Part shown: positions 37,285-46,702 of the stretch, piece by piece | Position numbering within the stretch: the stretch's first letter is position 1 | How the letters are laid out: every line of letters begins with the position of its first letter | DNA from: Enterococcus mundtii | Lineage (GTDB): Bacteria > Bacillota > Bacilli > Lactobacillales > Enterococcaceae | Reading direction: 5' to 3' | Assembly (NCBI RefSeq): GCF_002947535.1 | Contig: NZ_PUAP01000027.1 | Coordinates: 62,001-126,000 of the forward strand | Length of the DNA: 64,000 nt | Translations under genes and position numbers: made by a program | Notes under the pieces: generated by a model | What the model saw: only the letters and a program-made list of their open reading frames with translations | Told to the model about the DNA's origin: nothing | Databases searched by the model: none

Positions 37285-38703
37285 ATGACAATCAATTGGC
37301 AAAAAGAAGTCGAAGCACGTAAAGAAGACTTGCTTGAAGACTTAAAAAATCTTTTACGCGTAAGCAGTGAACGTGATGATTCAAAAGCAACTGCAGATGC
37401 ACCATTTGGACCTGGGCCTCGTGACGCATTGAAACACATGCTTGCTTATGGTGAACGTGATGGCTTCGTTGTAAAAAACGTGGACAATTACGCAGGACAC
37501 ATCGATCTAGGTGAAGGAGACGAAACCTTAGGTATTTTTGGTCATATGGATGTTGTGCCCGCTGGCGATGGCTGGGATACTGATCCTTACGAACCAGTGA
37601 TCAAAGACGGAAAAATCTTTGCTCGTGGTTCAAGTGATGACAAAGGACCAAGTATGGCAGCCTACTATGCGATGAAAATCATCAAAGACCTAGACTTAGA
37701 ATTATCGAAAAAAGTTCGCTTTGTCGTAGGTAGTGACGAAGAAAGTGGTTGGGCAGACATGGCTTACTACTTTGAACATGAAGAAGAACCTGATTTCGGT
37801 TTCTCACCAGATGCGGAATTCCCGATCATCAACGGAGAAAAAGGCAATGTTTCTTTCGCATTCCGCTTTAAAGGTGATAACGCCGGCGACTATGTATTGA
37901 AATCATTTACGTCAGGTTTACGTGAAAACATGGTGCCAGGAACAGCGACTGCAAAAATCGAAGTACCAAGCGCAGATGCAGCAGTTGCATTGGAAAAGGC
38001 ATTTTATGAATTTATTGAAGCAAATCCAATCAACGGTTCGATCGAAGCAGAGCATACATTTGTTACGATCAACGTAGTCGGAAAAGGTGCACATGGCGCA
38101 AGCCCACAATCTGGGATCAATGCCGGCTCTTTCTTAGCAAACTTCCTTGATGATTACGAATTTATCGGTGCAGCTAAACAATTCATCCATGTGGCAGCTA
38201 CTTACGTCCATGAAGACTTTTATGGTGAGAAATTAGGCGTTGCCCACGAAGATGAAAAAATGGGTAAACTAACAATGAATGCTGGATTGTTTGCGTTTAA
38301 AGAAAATGGGACAGAAGAAGAGAACTACATCAACATGAACTTCCGTTTCCCTAAAGGCACGACTACAGATGAATTAGAAAGCAAACTGAACAAAACAGTA
38401 GCAGACGAAGGTGCATCAGTTACTCGTGGTGCCCGTGTGATGGAACCACATTATGTACCAATGGATGATCCGTTGGTCGAAACATTATTACAAGTGTACG
38501 AAGATCATACCGGCGAAAAAGGCTACGAACAAATCATCGGTGGCGGCACATACGGACGCTTATTGAAACGTGGTGTTGCGTATGGCGCAATGTTCCCAGG
38601 CTACACAGATACGATGCACCAAGCAAATGAATTTATGAGTCTAGATGACTTATTCCGTGCTACAGCAATTTATGCAGATGCCATCTATCGTTTGGCGAAG
38701 TAA
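37285..38703 (+). CDS. pepV: Dipeptidase PepV (M20 family)
   Basis: Zinc dipeptidase of 472 aa that splits peptides taken up by the cell. The metal site is visible as GHMDVVPAGDGWDTDP, RGSSDDKGPSMAAYYAM, VGSDEESGWADM with the catalytic Glu, and FSPDAEFP, with a C-terminal His in TDTMHQANE. A lid domain separates the halves. No signal peptide. Monocistronic with a clear terminator. Confidence 0.96.
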   Translation: MTINWQKEVEARKEDLLEDLKNLLRVSSERDDSKATADAPFGPGPRDALKHMLAYGERDGFVVKNVDNYAGHIDLGEGDETLGIFGHMDVVPAGDGWDTDPYEPVIKDGKIFARGSSDDKGPSMAAYYAMKIIKDLDLELSKKVRFVVGSDEESGWADMAYYFEHEEEPDFGFSPDAEFPIINGEKGNVSFAFRFKGDNAGDYVLKSFTSGLRENMVPGTATAKIEVPSADAAVALEKAFYEFIEANPINGSIEAEHTFVTINVVGKGAHGASPQSGINAGSFLANFLDDYEFIGAAKQFIHVAATYVHEDFYGEKLGVAHEDEKMGKLTMNAGLFAFKENGTEEENYINMNFRFPKGTTTDELESKLNKTVADEGASVTRGARVMEPHYVPMDDPLVETLLQVYEDHTGEKGYEQIIGGGTYGRLLKRGVAYGAMFPGYTDTMHQANEFMSLDDLFRATAIYADAIYRLAK

Positions 38704-38823
38704 ATCATCTTTATTCGTACTTCAACATTCCTTGGAAAAGTCAGAAATAGTTGTATGTCTAACTTAGATATAACATGATAAAAACAATAGGCAACAAATG
38801 ACAAAGAATTGAGTGATACTTGG

Positions 38824-38859
38824 CCTTCAGAGAATTGGACTTCTCTGAAGGTTTTTTTG
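38824..38859 (+). terminator. Terminator after pepV
   Basis: CCTTCAGAGAA/TTCTCTGAAGG stem on a short loop, followed by T7. Confidence 0.85.
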
Positions 38860-38979
38860 GCTTCAAAAAGCGATGATTTCAATGAATGAACAAGCGACTG
38901 GCTAATTGATCATTTGTTTATTTATTAGTTATAGTTGTAAAGGTTGTTTACATTTGTTTGTTAATCTAATATTATAATA

Positions 38980-38988
38980 AGTGTATAC
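38980..38988. promoter_or_regulatory. AGTGTATAC motif before the gntR gene
   Basis: AGTGTATAC precedes the regulator gene and recurs inverted at 39784-39792 before the PTS operon. It is the likely half or whole operator of the HutC-type regulator. Confidence 0.5.
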
Positions 38989-39004
38989 AAATTTTGGAGG
39001 TGAA

Positions 39005-39715
39005 ATGAATATGCCTAAATACATCGAAATCGCACACTCCTTGAAAAATAAGATTATCGACGGTGAATTTAAAGAAGGGGAGCTATTGCCAAACCAAGAA
39101 GCATTGGCAAAAACCTATAATACGAGTCGAGTAACTATCAGAAAAGCCATACAGGTATTGATTGATGAATCTTTACTTTACACGAGGCGAGGATCGGGGA
39201 CATATGTGAGAAGCAACATTAAAAAGGACAAGGAGAATGTGACCCAGATCAATAGCGTATTCGGGACTTCTGCTCAAGAAGGGACGGAGGTGACCAGTAA
39301 AATCATCCGCTTTGACGTGCGTTTCCCCACTTCTTATGAGTCTGAGGAACTGAAAATAAAAGCGACTGATCCGGTCTATGACATCAAACGTGTAAGGTAT
39401 GTAAATGAAGAGGCGAGAAGTATAGAGACATCTATCATGCCTCTTAAGTACATCAAAGATTTGGATGAAGAGATTTTAAAGGGGTCTATCTATAACTATA
39501 TCAGAGAAGAGTTGGGTTATGTGGTCAGTGCGGCCCGTCGAGTGATCATTGCTTCAAAGGCAAATCATTTAGACAGTGAAGAGTTTGAGATCGAGGTAGG
39601 AGAACCGATTTTAGAAACCAATCAAATCGTCTTTTTTGATGATGGTACGCCATTTGATTTATCTAAGACAAGATATCCCTATACATCAGGAAAAATAGTA
39701 GCAGATATCAATTAG
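39005..39715 (+). CDS. GntR family regulator, HutC/UTRA subfamily
   Basis: The N-terminal winged helix (EIAHSLKNKIIDGEFKEGELLPN and YNTSRVTIRKAIQVLIDES) is followed by a UTRA ligand domain. The ATG at 39005 lies 4 nt after GGAGG; the next in-frame ATG at 39011 is an equal alternative. It sits directly before a beta-glucoside PTS/GH1 operon and should respond to its phosphosugar (as BglR/TreR-type regulators do). About 236 aa, normal length. Confidence 0.9.
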   Translation: MNMPKYIEIAHSLKNKIIDGEFKEGELLPNQEALAKTYNTSRVTIRKAIQVLIDESLLYTRRGSGTYVRSNIKKDKENVTQINSVFGTSAQEGTEVTSKIIRFDVRFPTSYESEELKIKATDPVYDIKRVRYVNEEARSIETSIMPLKYIKDLDEEILKGSIYNYIREELGYVVSAARRVIIASKANHLDSEEFEIEVGEPILETNQIVFFDDGTPFDLSKTRYPYTSGKIVADIN

Positions 39716-39783
39716 AAAATGACGTTTGTAAGACTGTACTTGAAACTATCAAGTGTGGTCTTTTTTATTTTTTATAAAAATAA

Positions 39784-39859
39784 GTATACACTAATTTTAA
39801 TTAAGTATTTACAAAAGCGTTTTCAAGTGATATTCTGTATTAGAAGTTGATATACAACT
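39784..39859 (+). promoter_or_regulatory. Promoter, cre and operator region of the beta-glucoside PTS operon
   Basis: TTTACA (39808-39813), 17 bp and TATTCT (39831-39836) form the promoter. A cre-like AAAAGCGTTTTCA overlaps the spacer. GTATACACT at 39784-39792 is the inverse of the motif before gntR. A further palindrome, AGTTG-ATATA-CAACT (39845-39859), follows the -10 box. Confidence 0.55.
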
Positions 39860-39885
39860 ATAGACAATTCAGGAGGCATAAATAA

Positions 39886-41217
39886 ATGGATGTGAAAAAA
39901 AGGGAAGCTTTGATGGGGAAATTTGTTTTAACAGCACAAAAAATCGGCAATCAAATTTATTTGAGAACACTACGTGATTCGTTTGCTACTATCATGCCTT
40001 TATTCATTTTAGCAGGTATTGCTATTTTAATTAATTCGGTCGTGTTAGATCCGTCAGGTTGGTTCCAAAATATGATCAGCGCGGACACAATGGCATCTTG
40101 GCAAAACTGGGGATCGATCATTACGAACGCGACCCTTAATATCACTGGGATTATTCTTGTGATCACCATTGGCTATTTCTTGTCAAAAAATAGAGAATAT
40201 GATAACCCAATTGGGGTTGTGATTGCTGTTGTTCCAGCATTTTTGACGTTGCTTCCAACTATGATCGAGACAACGCCGATCAATGGGGAAACGGCTGTAG
40301 AAATCAGTGGGGTCATCAGTTACGGGAATATTGGTTCAAAAGGAGTCTTTGCTGCCATCATTACTGGATTATTGGCAACCGAGCTATACATTCGTCTGAC
40401 ACGTTCTAAGAAATTGCAAGTCAATTTAGGAGATAGTGTACCGCCAGCAGTCGGAAAATCTTTTAACACGATGTTCCCATTGATCATTGTCGTTTCATTG
40501 TTTGCCTTTGCTTCATTTTTGATCCAACTAACAGGAAATGATTTTATGAGAATCATTGAACAATTCATCCAAGAGCCATTACGTGGTGTAGGGACTTCAT
40601 TTTTTGGCTACTTGTTTTTAGTTTGCTTTGGAAACTTACTATTTTCTTTCGGTATCCATCAATCTGTCATCACCGGTCCGATCCTAGATCCATTATTGAT
40701 GGTAAATATGAATGAGAATATGGCAGCTACTGCGAATGGTGAAGCTGCTCCTCACATCATCAACTCAGCGTTCCACCAAGTATATGGCGCTTTGATGGGT
40801 GGTACGGGTTCGACCATTGCTTTAGTGATAGCAATTTTACTTTTTAGTCGCTATCAAGCATATAAAGATTTATCTAAGTTGGCGTTAGGTCCTAATATTT
40901 TCAACATCAATGAACCTGTGATTTTTGGATTACCGATCGTCTTCAATTTACCGATGATCATTCCTTTTGTATTATCACCGATCGTAGGTACGACTATTGG
41001 CTATTTAGCAACATCAATGGAGCTAGTCAATCGCTGTGTGGTGACCATTCCTTGGACAACACCACCGTTTTTAAGTGGCTTTTTAGCAACTGCAGGTGAT
41101 TGGCGAGCAATTGTTGTTCAAGCAGTCATTATCGTCGCGTTAGTCTTCTTCTATCTGCCATTCTTAAAAATCAGTGAACGGGTTGCTCGTACAAATGCTG
41201 AGATGAGTCTTTCTTAG
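39886..41217 (+). CDS. PTS EIIC component, cellobiose/lichenan family
   Basis: 443-aa membrane transport subunit of the Lac family of phosphotransferase systems. Typical motifs are RDSFATIMPLFILAGIAILIN near the N-terminus, FGIHQSVITGPILDP, and NEPVIFGLPIVFNLPMIIPF, with about ten helices. It imports and phosphorylates beta-glucosides together with EIIA and EIIB proteins, which are not encoded beside it and must come from elsewhere. The GH1 gene follows after about 57 nt. Confidence 0.93.
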   Translation: MDVKKREALMGKFVLTAQKIGNQIYLRTLRDSFATIMPLFILAGIAILINSVVLDPSGWFQNMISADTMASWQNWGSIITNATLNITGIILVITIGYFLSKNREYDNPIGVVIAVVPAFLTLLPTMIETTPINGETAVEISGVISYGNIGSKGVFAAIITGLLATELYIRLTRSKKLQVNLGDSVPPAVGKSFNTMFPLIIVVSLFAFASFLIQLTGNDFMRIIEQFIQEPLRGVGTSFFGYLFLVCFGNLLFSFGIHQSVITGPILDPLLMVNMNENMAATANGEAAPHIINSAFHQVYGALMGGTGSTIALVIAILLFSRYQAYKDLSKLALGPNIFNINEPVIFGLPIVFNLPMIIPFVLSPIVGTTIGYLATSMELVNRCVVTIPWTTPPFLSGFLATAGDWRAIVVQAVIIVALVFFYLPFLKISERVARTNAEMSLS

Positions 41218-41274
41218 AAGATTGATGAATGGAATAGATAATTGAAAAATTAGAATAATGATTGGAATGAGAAG

Positions 41275-42633
41275 ATGGGAAAGAAAAAATTTTTTTGGGG
41301 AGATTCCTCCTCAAGTATGCAAACAGAAGGCGCTTGGAACGAAGGCGGAAAAGGCTTGTCTGTTTATGACGTTCGGGAAGCGACTGAAACTACTTCGGAT
41401 TGGAAGCATGGGATTGATCGCTATCACCGATATGAAGAAGATCTTGATTTGATGCAAGAAATGGGCATGAACTTTTATCGCTTCCAAACTTCTTGGTCAC
41501 GTGTCAATCCAACAGGTGATGGGGCATTCAATGAAGAAGGACTCTTATTTTATGATCGTTATATCGATGCGATGTTAGAACGGAATATTGAACCAATGCT
41601 ATGTCTCTATCATTTTGATATGCCGCTTCATCTTGCGCAGAATTACGATGGCTTTATGAGTAAACATGTCGTAGATGCTTTTGTGGAATACGGAAAAAAA
41701 ATGGTGGATCGCTACAAAAGTAAAGTCAAATATTGGGTGACTTTCAATGAACAAAATTTGTATTCAACACCTTTGGCACTATTATATGGAGGAACATTGA
41801 ATACGGAAGATACAGCGGATAATATTCATCAAATCGCGCATAATATCATGGTCGCACATGCCAAAATCGCCAACTATATCCATGAAACAACAGAGGGACA
41901 AATCGGTGGGATGTTAGCTTATTCTAATATGTACCCTGCGACTAATCACCCCAAAGATGTATTGGTTGCGAGAGAATGGGATGAATTTATCAACCAGAAT
42001 CTTTTGGATGCCTTTTGTGGACGTGGTTATTCGAAACAAGTTTTGACGTTTGAAAAACAGCATTTGAACGTAGATATGACCGAGGAAGAACTTGCTGAGA
42101 TCGGAAAAGTAACAAGCGATTATTTAGCATTCAGTTACTATTGTACCGGAAGTATCAGCCATAAAAACATTCCAGCAGATGTTGCACCAAACTATTATTT
42201 GACGTATGGTGAAGTGGAAAATCCATTTGTTTCGATGAATGAGTGGAATCTGGGAATTGATCCTCTTGGCTTTAGAGATATCATCAACAAGATGTACCAA
42301 AAATACAATCTACCGATTTTCCCCGTTGAAAATGGGATAGGCACGCAGGAAAATTGGGATGGCAATACACCTATTCAAGACGACTACCGCATTTATTACC
42401 ATGAACAACATATTAAAGCGATGCAAGATGCAATGAGCATGGATGGCTGTGAAGTACTGGGCTATCTAGGCTGGGGATTAATTGATCTACCTAGCTCAAA
42501 GGGTGATATGGAAAAGAGATACGGGATGGTTTACGTTAATAGAGGAAATCATGATCTGCGTGATATGAAACGCGTACCTAAAAAAAGCTTTCATTGGTTC
42601 AAAGATTTTCTTCAAAAAGAACAAGGCTTATAG
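41275..42633 (+). CDS. 6-phospho-beta-glucosidase, GH1
   Basis: Hydrolyses the phosphorylated beta-glucoside delivered by the PTS. The GH1 fold signatures are FFWGDSSSSMQTEGAWNEGGK near the N-terminus, the acid/base in WVTFNEQN and the nucleophile in IFPVENGIG. The usual GH1 pattern is kept over 452 aa. The N-terminal WGDSSSSMQ differs slightly from the common WGGATAANQ. Second gene of the operon, followed by a terminator. Confidence 0.93.
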   Translation: MGKKKFFWGDSSSSMQTEGAWNEGGKGLSVYDVREATETTSDWKHGIDRYHRYEEDLDLMQEMGMNFYRFQTSWSRVNPTGDGAFNEEGLLFYDRYIDAMLERNIEPMLCLYHFDMPLHLAQNYDGFMSKHVVDAFVEYGKKMVDRYKSKVKYWVTFNEQNLYSTPLALLYGGTLNTEDTADNIHQIAHNIMVAHAKIANYIHETTEGQIGGMLAYSNMYPATNHPKDVLVAREWDEFINQNLLDAFCGRGYSKQVLTFEKQHLNVDMTEEELAEIGKVTSDYLAFSYYCTGSISHKNIPADVAPNYYLTYGEVENPFVSMNEWNLGIDPLGFRDIINKMYQKYNLPIFPVENGIGTQENWDGNTPIQDDYRIYYHEQHIKAMQDAMSMDGCEVLGYLGWGLIDLPSSKGDMEKRYGMVYVNRGNHDLRDMKRVPKKSFHWFKDFLQKEQGL

Positions 42634-42662
42634 AGTGAGTAAATAATAGCAAAATAGATAGT

Positions 42663-42704
42663 TGCATGTATTCGTTGGATCAAGTGGATACATGCAGTTT
42701 TTTG
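42663..42704 (+). terminator. Terminator of the beta-glucoside operon
   Basis: TGCATGTAT/ATACATGCA stem followed by a T-rich tract. Confidence 0.85.
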
Positions 42705-42898
42705 TATATTCTTATTTGTTTGAAGAGTGAAGTGATAAATCAATAATACAGTTAGTCTGCTGAATGTTCACGAGCGACTATCCAACAGTAATTTTTCTCT
42801 TTATAGTTTGGAGGAAATACTTTTTTTATTTTCAAAAAAAAATTTGTTCATTCTTTATCCATTTATTCAGTAGAATAATTGCTAAAGGAGGGATTACG

Positions 42899-43078
42899 AT
42901 GGAACATGAAACACTAGAAAGTCTTAAAGAAAGAAAAGCGCGAATTTTAGCAACAGTCAAAGAGCAAGCATTAAATGAAGTCGACAGAAATAAAGAAGTA
43001 ACTAAAGATAGTAAAGAAGTATCACACAGTGGTGATTCTCAGGCTATTGGGCAAAGTGAAAAAAATAAAGAGAGATAA
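42899..43078 (+). CDS. Small hydrophilic protein of 59 aa
   Basis: Starts MEHETLESLKERKARILATVK and consists mostly of Lys, Glu, Asp and Ser, predicted helical in the first half and disordered after (KDSKEVSHSGDSQ). AAAGGAGGG is placed 5-8 nt before the ATG, one of the strongest sites in the window, which argues that it is translated well. No family recognised. A second charged small protein follows. Confidence 0.65.
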   Translation: MEHETLESLKERKARILATVKEQALNEVDRNKEVTKDSKEVSHSGDSQAIGQSEKNKER

Positions 43079-43214
43079 ATTTTCAAAAATCTAGAATATG
43101 AATAGAAGATACTTGAACGTCCCACTCTCTTGTTCGATTGATGCTACTTTCTAGATTTGTAGGGTTACAGTGAATCTTAGAAACCAAACTTCTTCAAAAA
43201 GAAAGGAGAGCAAG

Positions 43215-43400
43215 ATGAAAGAAAAAGATCTAGATAAGATAAAAGAAAAAAGAAGACAAGAAATTGAGAGTATCAAACAACGTTCTTTTGCAGAAATCAG
43301 TAAAATCAAAGAGAAAAATATGAAGAAATTTAAACCAGACAAAATAGACTTTAAAGAAAAAAGAGCAAAAGATCAAAAAAATGAAGGCTATGTATTATAA
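43215..43400 (+). CDS. Small lysine-rich protein of 61 aa
   Basis: Starts MKEKDLDKIKEKRRQEIESIK; about half its residues are Lys or Glu and the first 40 form one long amphipathic helix or coiled coil. GGAGAG precedes the ATG at 43215. It resembles its upstream neighbour in composition but not in sequence. It could be a nucleic-acid-binding or stress protein; nothing in the sequence decides this. Confidence 0.65.
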   Translation: MKEKDLDKIKEKRRQEIESIKQRSFAEISKIKEKNMKKFKPDKIDFKEKRAKDQKNEGYVL

Positions 43401-43452
43401 AATTTTAAGTCTCTAGAAGCGTTTTTGCAGAAGTCGACAACACTTCAAAATC

Positions 43453-43497
43453 AGCCTACCCACCCAAAATACTTCAAGTTTTGGATGAGTAGGCTTC
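43453..43497. terminator. Bidirectional terminator
   Basis: AGCCTACCCACCCAAAA and TTTTGGATGAGTAGGCT arms pair with few mismatches, between converging genes. Confidence 0.75.
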
Positions 43498-43515
43498 TTT
43501 ATATTGATTATGAGT

Positions 43516-43896
43516 TTAAGATAAAACAGCTGTTGCAAGTGCCTGTTGTACGGCGATGATATTCTTATCTTTTCTAAATTGTAACGATTCAGCGGGTAGT
43601 TCTGCGCTAGAGATCCAAATTTTCAATTCGGCATCTAAATCAAAATGTCCACTTGTTTCAATCGAAAAACGTGAAATCGAACGGTAAGGGATCGACTTAT
43701 ATTCGCTTTTTTTACCAGTCATTCCTTGTTTATCGACGATAATCATCCGACGATCGGTGAAAATAATCAAATCACGTACTAATTTGAACGCTAACTCTAC
43801 CTGTTCCATTGGAATCAGGATCTCTTGAACTTCTCTTGTGATATTGGTTGTATCTTTTTGGGTAGCGTTACCCATCAAGCCATCAAATAGCCCCAT
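43516..43896 (-). CDS. Bacterial PH-domain protein
   Basis: 126 aa, one bacterial pleckstrin-homology domain: the strand pattern EVQEILIPMEQVELAFKLV, DLIIFTDRRMIIVDKQG, YKSIPYRSISRFSIET and ELKIWISS, and a C-terminal helix, is that of the bPH family. These are cytoplasmic proteins of unknown function. GGAGT lies before the ATG. Monocistronic. Confidence 0.85.
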   Translation of the reverse strand: MGLFDGLMGNATQKDTTNITREVQEILIPMEQVELAFKLVRDLIIFTDRRMIIVDKQGMTGKKSEYKSIPYRSISRFSIETSGHFDLDAELKIWISSAELPAESLQFRKDKNIIAVQQALATAVLS

Positions 43897-44109
43897 AAAA
43901 ACACTCCTTTAGTCGTAGGATAAAATCATTTTAGTAATCTACTTCATTGTAACAAAGCTTTTGAATGAACGAGCAATTTATTCTTCAAAAGAATAAAAAA
44001 ATTGAATTTGTAAGGCTGAGTCAGACAAAGTCACGTTAAACAGATGGTTTGAGGTTTGACTTTATTAATGTTACGGTTGTTATGTAATTAAGAATAGAGG
44101 AGGCAAACT

Positions 44110-45567
44110 ATGGGGAAATATGATTTACCGCAAGTAGAAACTCATCTTTATATTAATGGCAAATGGCTTGAAGGCTCTGAAGGAACAGTTGATGTCGTCA
44201 ATCCAGCAACTGGTGAAACGTTAGCAAGCGTCCAACAAGGTGGCGAAAAAGAGACAAAAGAAGCCATTGAAGCTGCCAACAAGGCATTCGAAGGTTGGTC
44301 AAGAACAGCACCAAGCGAACGAGCAAAATTAATGAATAAAATGGCTGATCTAGTAGAAGAAGACAGCGAACGTTTAGCAAAAATCATGACGATGGAACAA
44401 GGGAAACCGCTTGCTCAAGCGACGGCAGAAATCCAAACAAATGTCGAAAACCTTCGCTGGAATGCAGCGCAAGGCCAACGAATCATGGGAGAAATCATTC
44501 CTTCACCTGAAGGGAAACAATGGCAAGCACGTAAACAACCAGTAGGTGTCGTCGGCGCCATCACACCATGGAACTTTCCATCCAACATGATCATTCGTAA
44601 AATCTCTCCGGCAATCGCCGCAGGCTGTACGGTGATCTTAAAACCAGCAAAATCAACACCTCTATCAGCACTTGCGTTGATGGAATTATTCCACAAAGCT
44701 GGCTTTCCAGATGGCGTCGTAAATATCGTCATGGGGGACTCCTCAACTATTGGAAAGATTTTGTCTGAATCGGATGATATCCAAAAAATCACATTCACAG
44801 GTTCAACAGAAGTTGGACAAATTCTAAATGAACAAGCAGCACCTACCTTGAAAAAAGTTTCTATGGAGCTAGGTGGACATGCGCCATTTATTATTTTTCC
44901 AGATGCCGATGTAGAATTAGCAGTCGATACATTGATCAAAACGAAATTTATCAACAATGGACAAGTATGTACGTCACCAAATCGAATTTTTATCCATAAA
45001 GAAATCAAAGAACAAGCAACAAAATTGATTGTGGAAAAAATCAGAGAAGTGACTGTTGGAAATGGGTTAGACGATCCAACTACGGGGCCATTGATCAATG
45101 AAGAAGGCGTAAAAAAAGTTGAAGAACAATTAAAAGATGCAGTAGCTAAAGGAGCAGAAATCTTGGCTGGTGGTCATCGTCTGACGGACGGAGAGTATGT
45201 AAATGGCTTCTTCTTTGAACCGACAGTATTAGATGGCGTGAAAAAGGAAATGGATATTTTCTACAATGAAACATTTGGACCAGTGATCCCAATCATTACA
45301 TTTGAAGACGAAGAACAAGTAATCAAAGATGCCAATGATACGATTTTTGGTTTAGCATCATATTTCTTTGCGACGAATATCCATACGATCAACAATGTAA
45401 GCAATAAATTGCAATATGGCATGGTCGGTGTCAATGATACGACGATCTCAAATTCTGCGACACCATTTGGGGGAGTCAAACATTCAGGGTTTGGCCGTGA
45501 GAACGGAACTTTTGGGGTAGAGGAATATGTCGAAGTGAAGTTTGTGACGATTGCATCAGAGAAATAA
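44110..45567 (+). CDS. gabD: NAD(P)-dependent aldehyde dehydrogenase, succinate-semialdehyde type
   Basis: Oxidises an aldehyde, by family probably succinate semialdehyde, to the acid. The catalytic Cys is in NNGQVCTSPNRIF, the catalytic Glu in SMELGGHAPFIIF, and the cofactor motif is FTGSTEVGQ; TPWNFPSNMI is also present. The length (485 aa) is normal. There is no GABA transaminase gene nearby, so the true substrate is open. AGGAGG precedes the ATG. Confidence 0.87.
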   Translation: MGKYDLPQVETHLYINGKWLEGSEGTVDVVNPATGETLASVQQGGEKETKEAIEAANKAFEGWSRTAPSERAKLMNKMADLVEEDSERLAKIMTMEQGKPLAQATAEIQTNVENLRWNAAQGQRIMGEIIPSPEGKQWQARKQPVGVVGAITPWNFPSNMIIRKISPAIAAGCTVILKPAKSTPLSALALMELFHKAGFPDGVVNIVMGDSSTIGKILSESDDIQKITFTGSTEVGQILNEQAAPTLKKVSMELGGHAPFIIFPDADVELAVDTLIKTKFINNGQVCTSPNRIFIHKEIKEQATKLIVEKIREVTVGNGLDDPTTGPLINEEGVKKVEEQLKDAVAKGAEILAGGHRLTDGEYVNGFFFEPTVLDGVKKEMDIFYNETFGPVIPIITFEDEEQVIKDANDTIFGLASYFFATNIHTINNVSNKLQYGMVGVNDTTISNSATPFGGVKHSGFGRENGTFGVEEYVEVKFVTIASEK

Positions 45568-45577
45568 ATGATAAGAT

Positions 45578-45621
45578 AAAAAGAAGAGGATGATTGCATA
45601 AAATCATCTCTCTTCTTTTTT
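45578..45621. terminator. Bidirectional terminator overlapping the glycosyltransferase stop
   Basis: AAAAAGAAGAGGATGATT and its near-complement form a long stem with a 6-nt loop; the right arm contains the stop codon of the convergent gene. Confidence 0.85.
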
Positions 45622-46563
45622 ATTTTGATGATACTCATGATAAACATGATAGAGGTTCAGTTCGTACTCTTTCTTTGCATTCGTAACGACCGTATCTAAA
45701 ATCATACCGGTAACTAGTGAAAGTAAAGCTAGGATCATCAATCCTGTACTTAAAATAGCTGAAGGGACTTTAGTAATAAAGCTTGTCAACATAAACTCAC
45801 GAATGACAGGAATCCCAGTGAACAGACCAGCTAAAAAGAAAATGACTGTCCAGATATTGAAAAATAGGATTGGTTTATAATCTTTACACATTTTAATGAT
45901 CATCATAATGACTTTGAAGCCATCAGAAAAGGTATTCAATTTTGATTCGCTACCTTCTGGGCGATCGCGGTAATCAATAGGAAGCTCAACTAATTTGAAT
46001 TTTTTATCTAAGGCATGAATGGTCAATTCCGTTTCGATTTGGAATCCAGCACTCATGATCGGGAAGCTTTTGACAAAAATACGGTTAAATCCGCGATAGC
46101 CAGTCATCACGTCTCTTATTTTTGTTTTATATAAACGAGTGATCGTATTTTTGACTAAATTATTACCAAAATCATGGAAAGCACGTTTATTTTCTTCAAA
46201 GTAAGTACCATTAGAAAGACGGTCGCCAATGACCATATCCGCTTCGCCAGAACGTAATTTTTCTAAAAGTCCATGTACGGCTTCGGCTGGATAAGTATCA
46301 TCTCCGTCTACCATCAAGTAGTAGTCTGCATCAATATCAAAAAACATTTGACGAATGACATTTCCTTTACCTTGACGAGGTTCTTTTTTTACAATAGCAC
46401 CCGCTGCAACTGCTAAGTCGTAAGTGTTGTCCGTTGAGTTATTGTCGTATACATAAATATCTGCTTCTGGTAATTCTCGTTTAAAGTCGGCAATGACTGT
46501 GGTAATCGTTGCTTCTTCATTATAACAAGGAATCAGGACAGCAATTTTTTCTGTGTGATTCAT
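45604..46563 (-). CDS. Family 2 glycosyltransferase with two C-terminal membrane helices (DPM1-like)
   Basis: 319 aa. The GT-A domain has AVLIPCYNEEATITTVIADF, the nucleotide-binding DNNSTDNT, and MVDGDDTYP as metal site; RGFNRIFVKSFP follows the core. Two membrane segments near the C-terminus (FFNIWTVIFFLAGL and LMILALLSLVTGMIL) anchor it. It likely moves a sugar onto a polyprenyl phosphate for cell-envelope decoration. Confidence 0.9.
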   Translation of the reverse strand: MNHTEKIAVLIPCYNEEATITTVIADFKRELPEADIYVYDNNSTDNTYDLAVAAGAIVKKEPRQGKGNVIRQMFFDIDADYYLMVDGDDTYPAEAVHGLLEKLRSGEADMVIGDRLSNGTYFEENKRAFHDFGNNLVKNTITRLYKTKIRDVMTGYRGFNRIFVKSFPIMSAGFQIETELTIHALDKKFKLVELPIDYRDRPEGSESKLNTFSDGFKVIMMIIKMCKDYKPILFFNIWTVIFFLAGLFTGIPVIREFMLTSFITKVPSAILSTGLMILALLSLVTGMILDTVVTNAKKEYELNLYHVYHEYHQNKKEER

Positions 46564-46702
46564 TTTTCACTCTCCTAAATAAATTGAAAAAGTTTAAACT
46601 AAGCATAACCTATCATGTACGTTTATACCAGTTTTTATGCAAAAAAAGAAGCTCTTATCCATAGGAAAGCCTATTTCTAAGAGAATCTTTTAAAAAATGA
46701 AA

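Noticed and set aside
44415-45098. 227-codon frame opposite the aldehyde dehydrogenase gene
   Set aside because: Antisense shadow of a highly conserved gene; no ribosome-binding site or recognised family.
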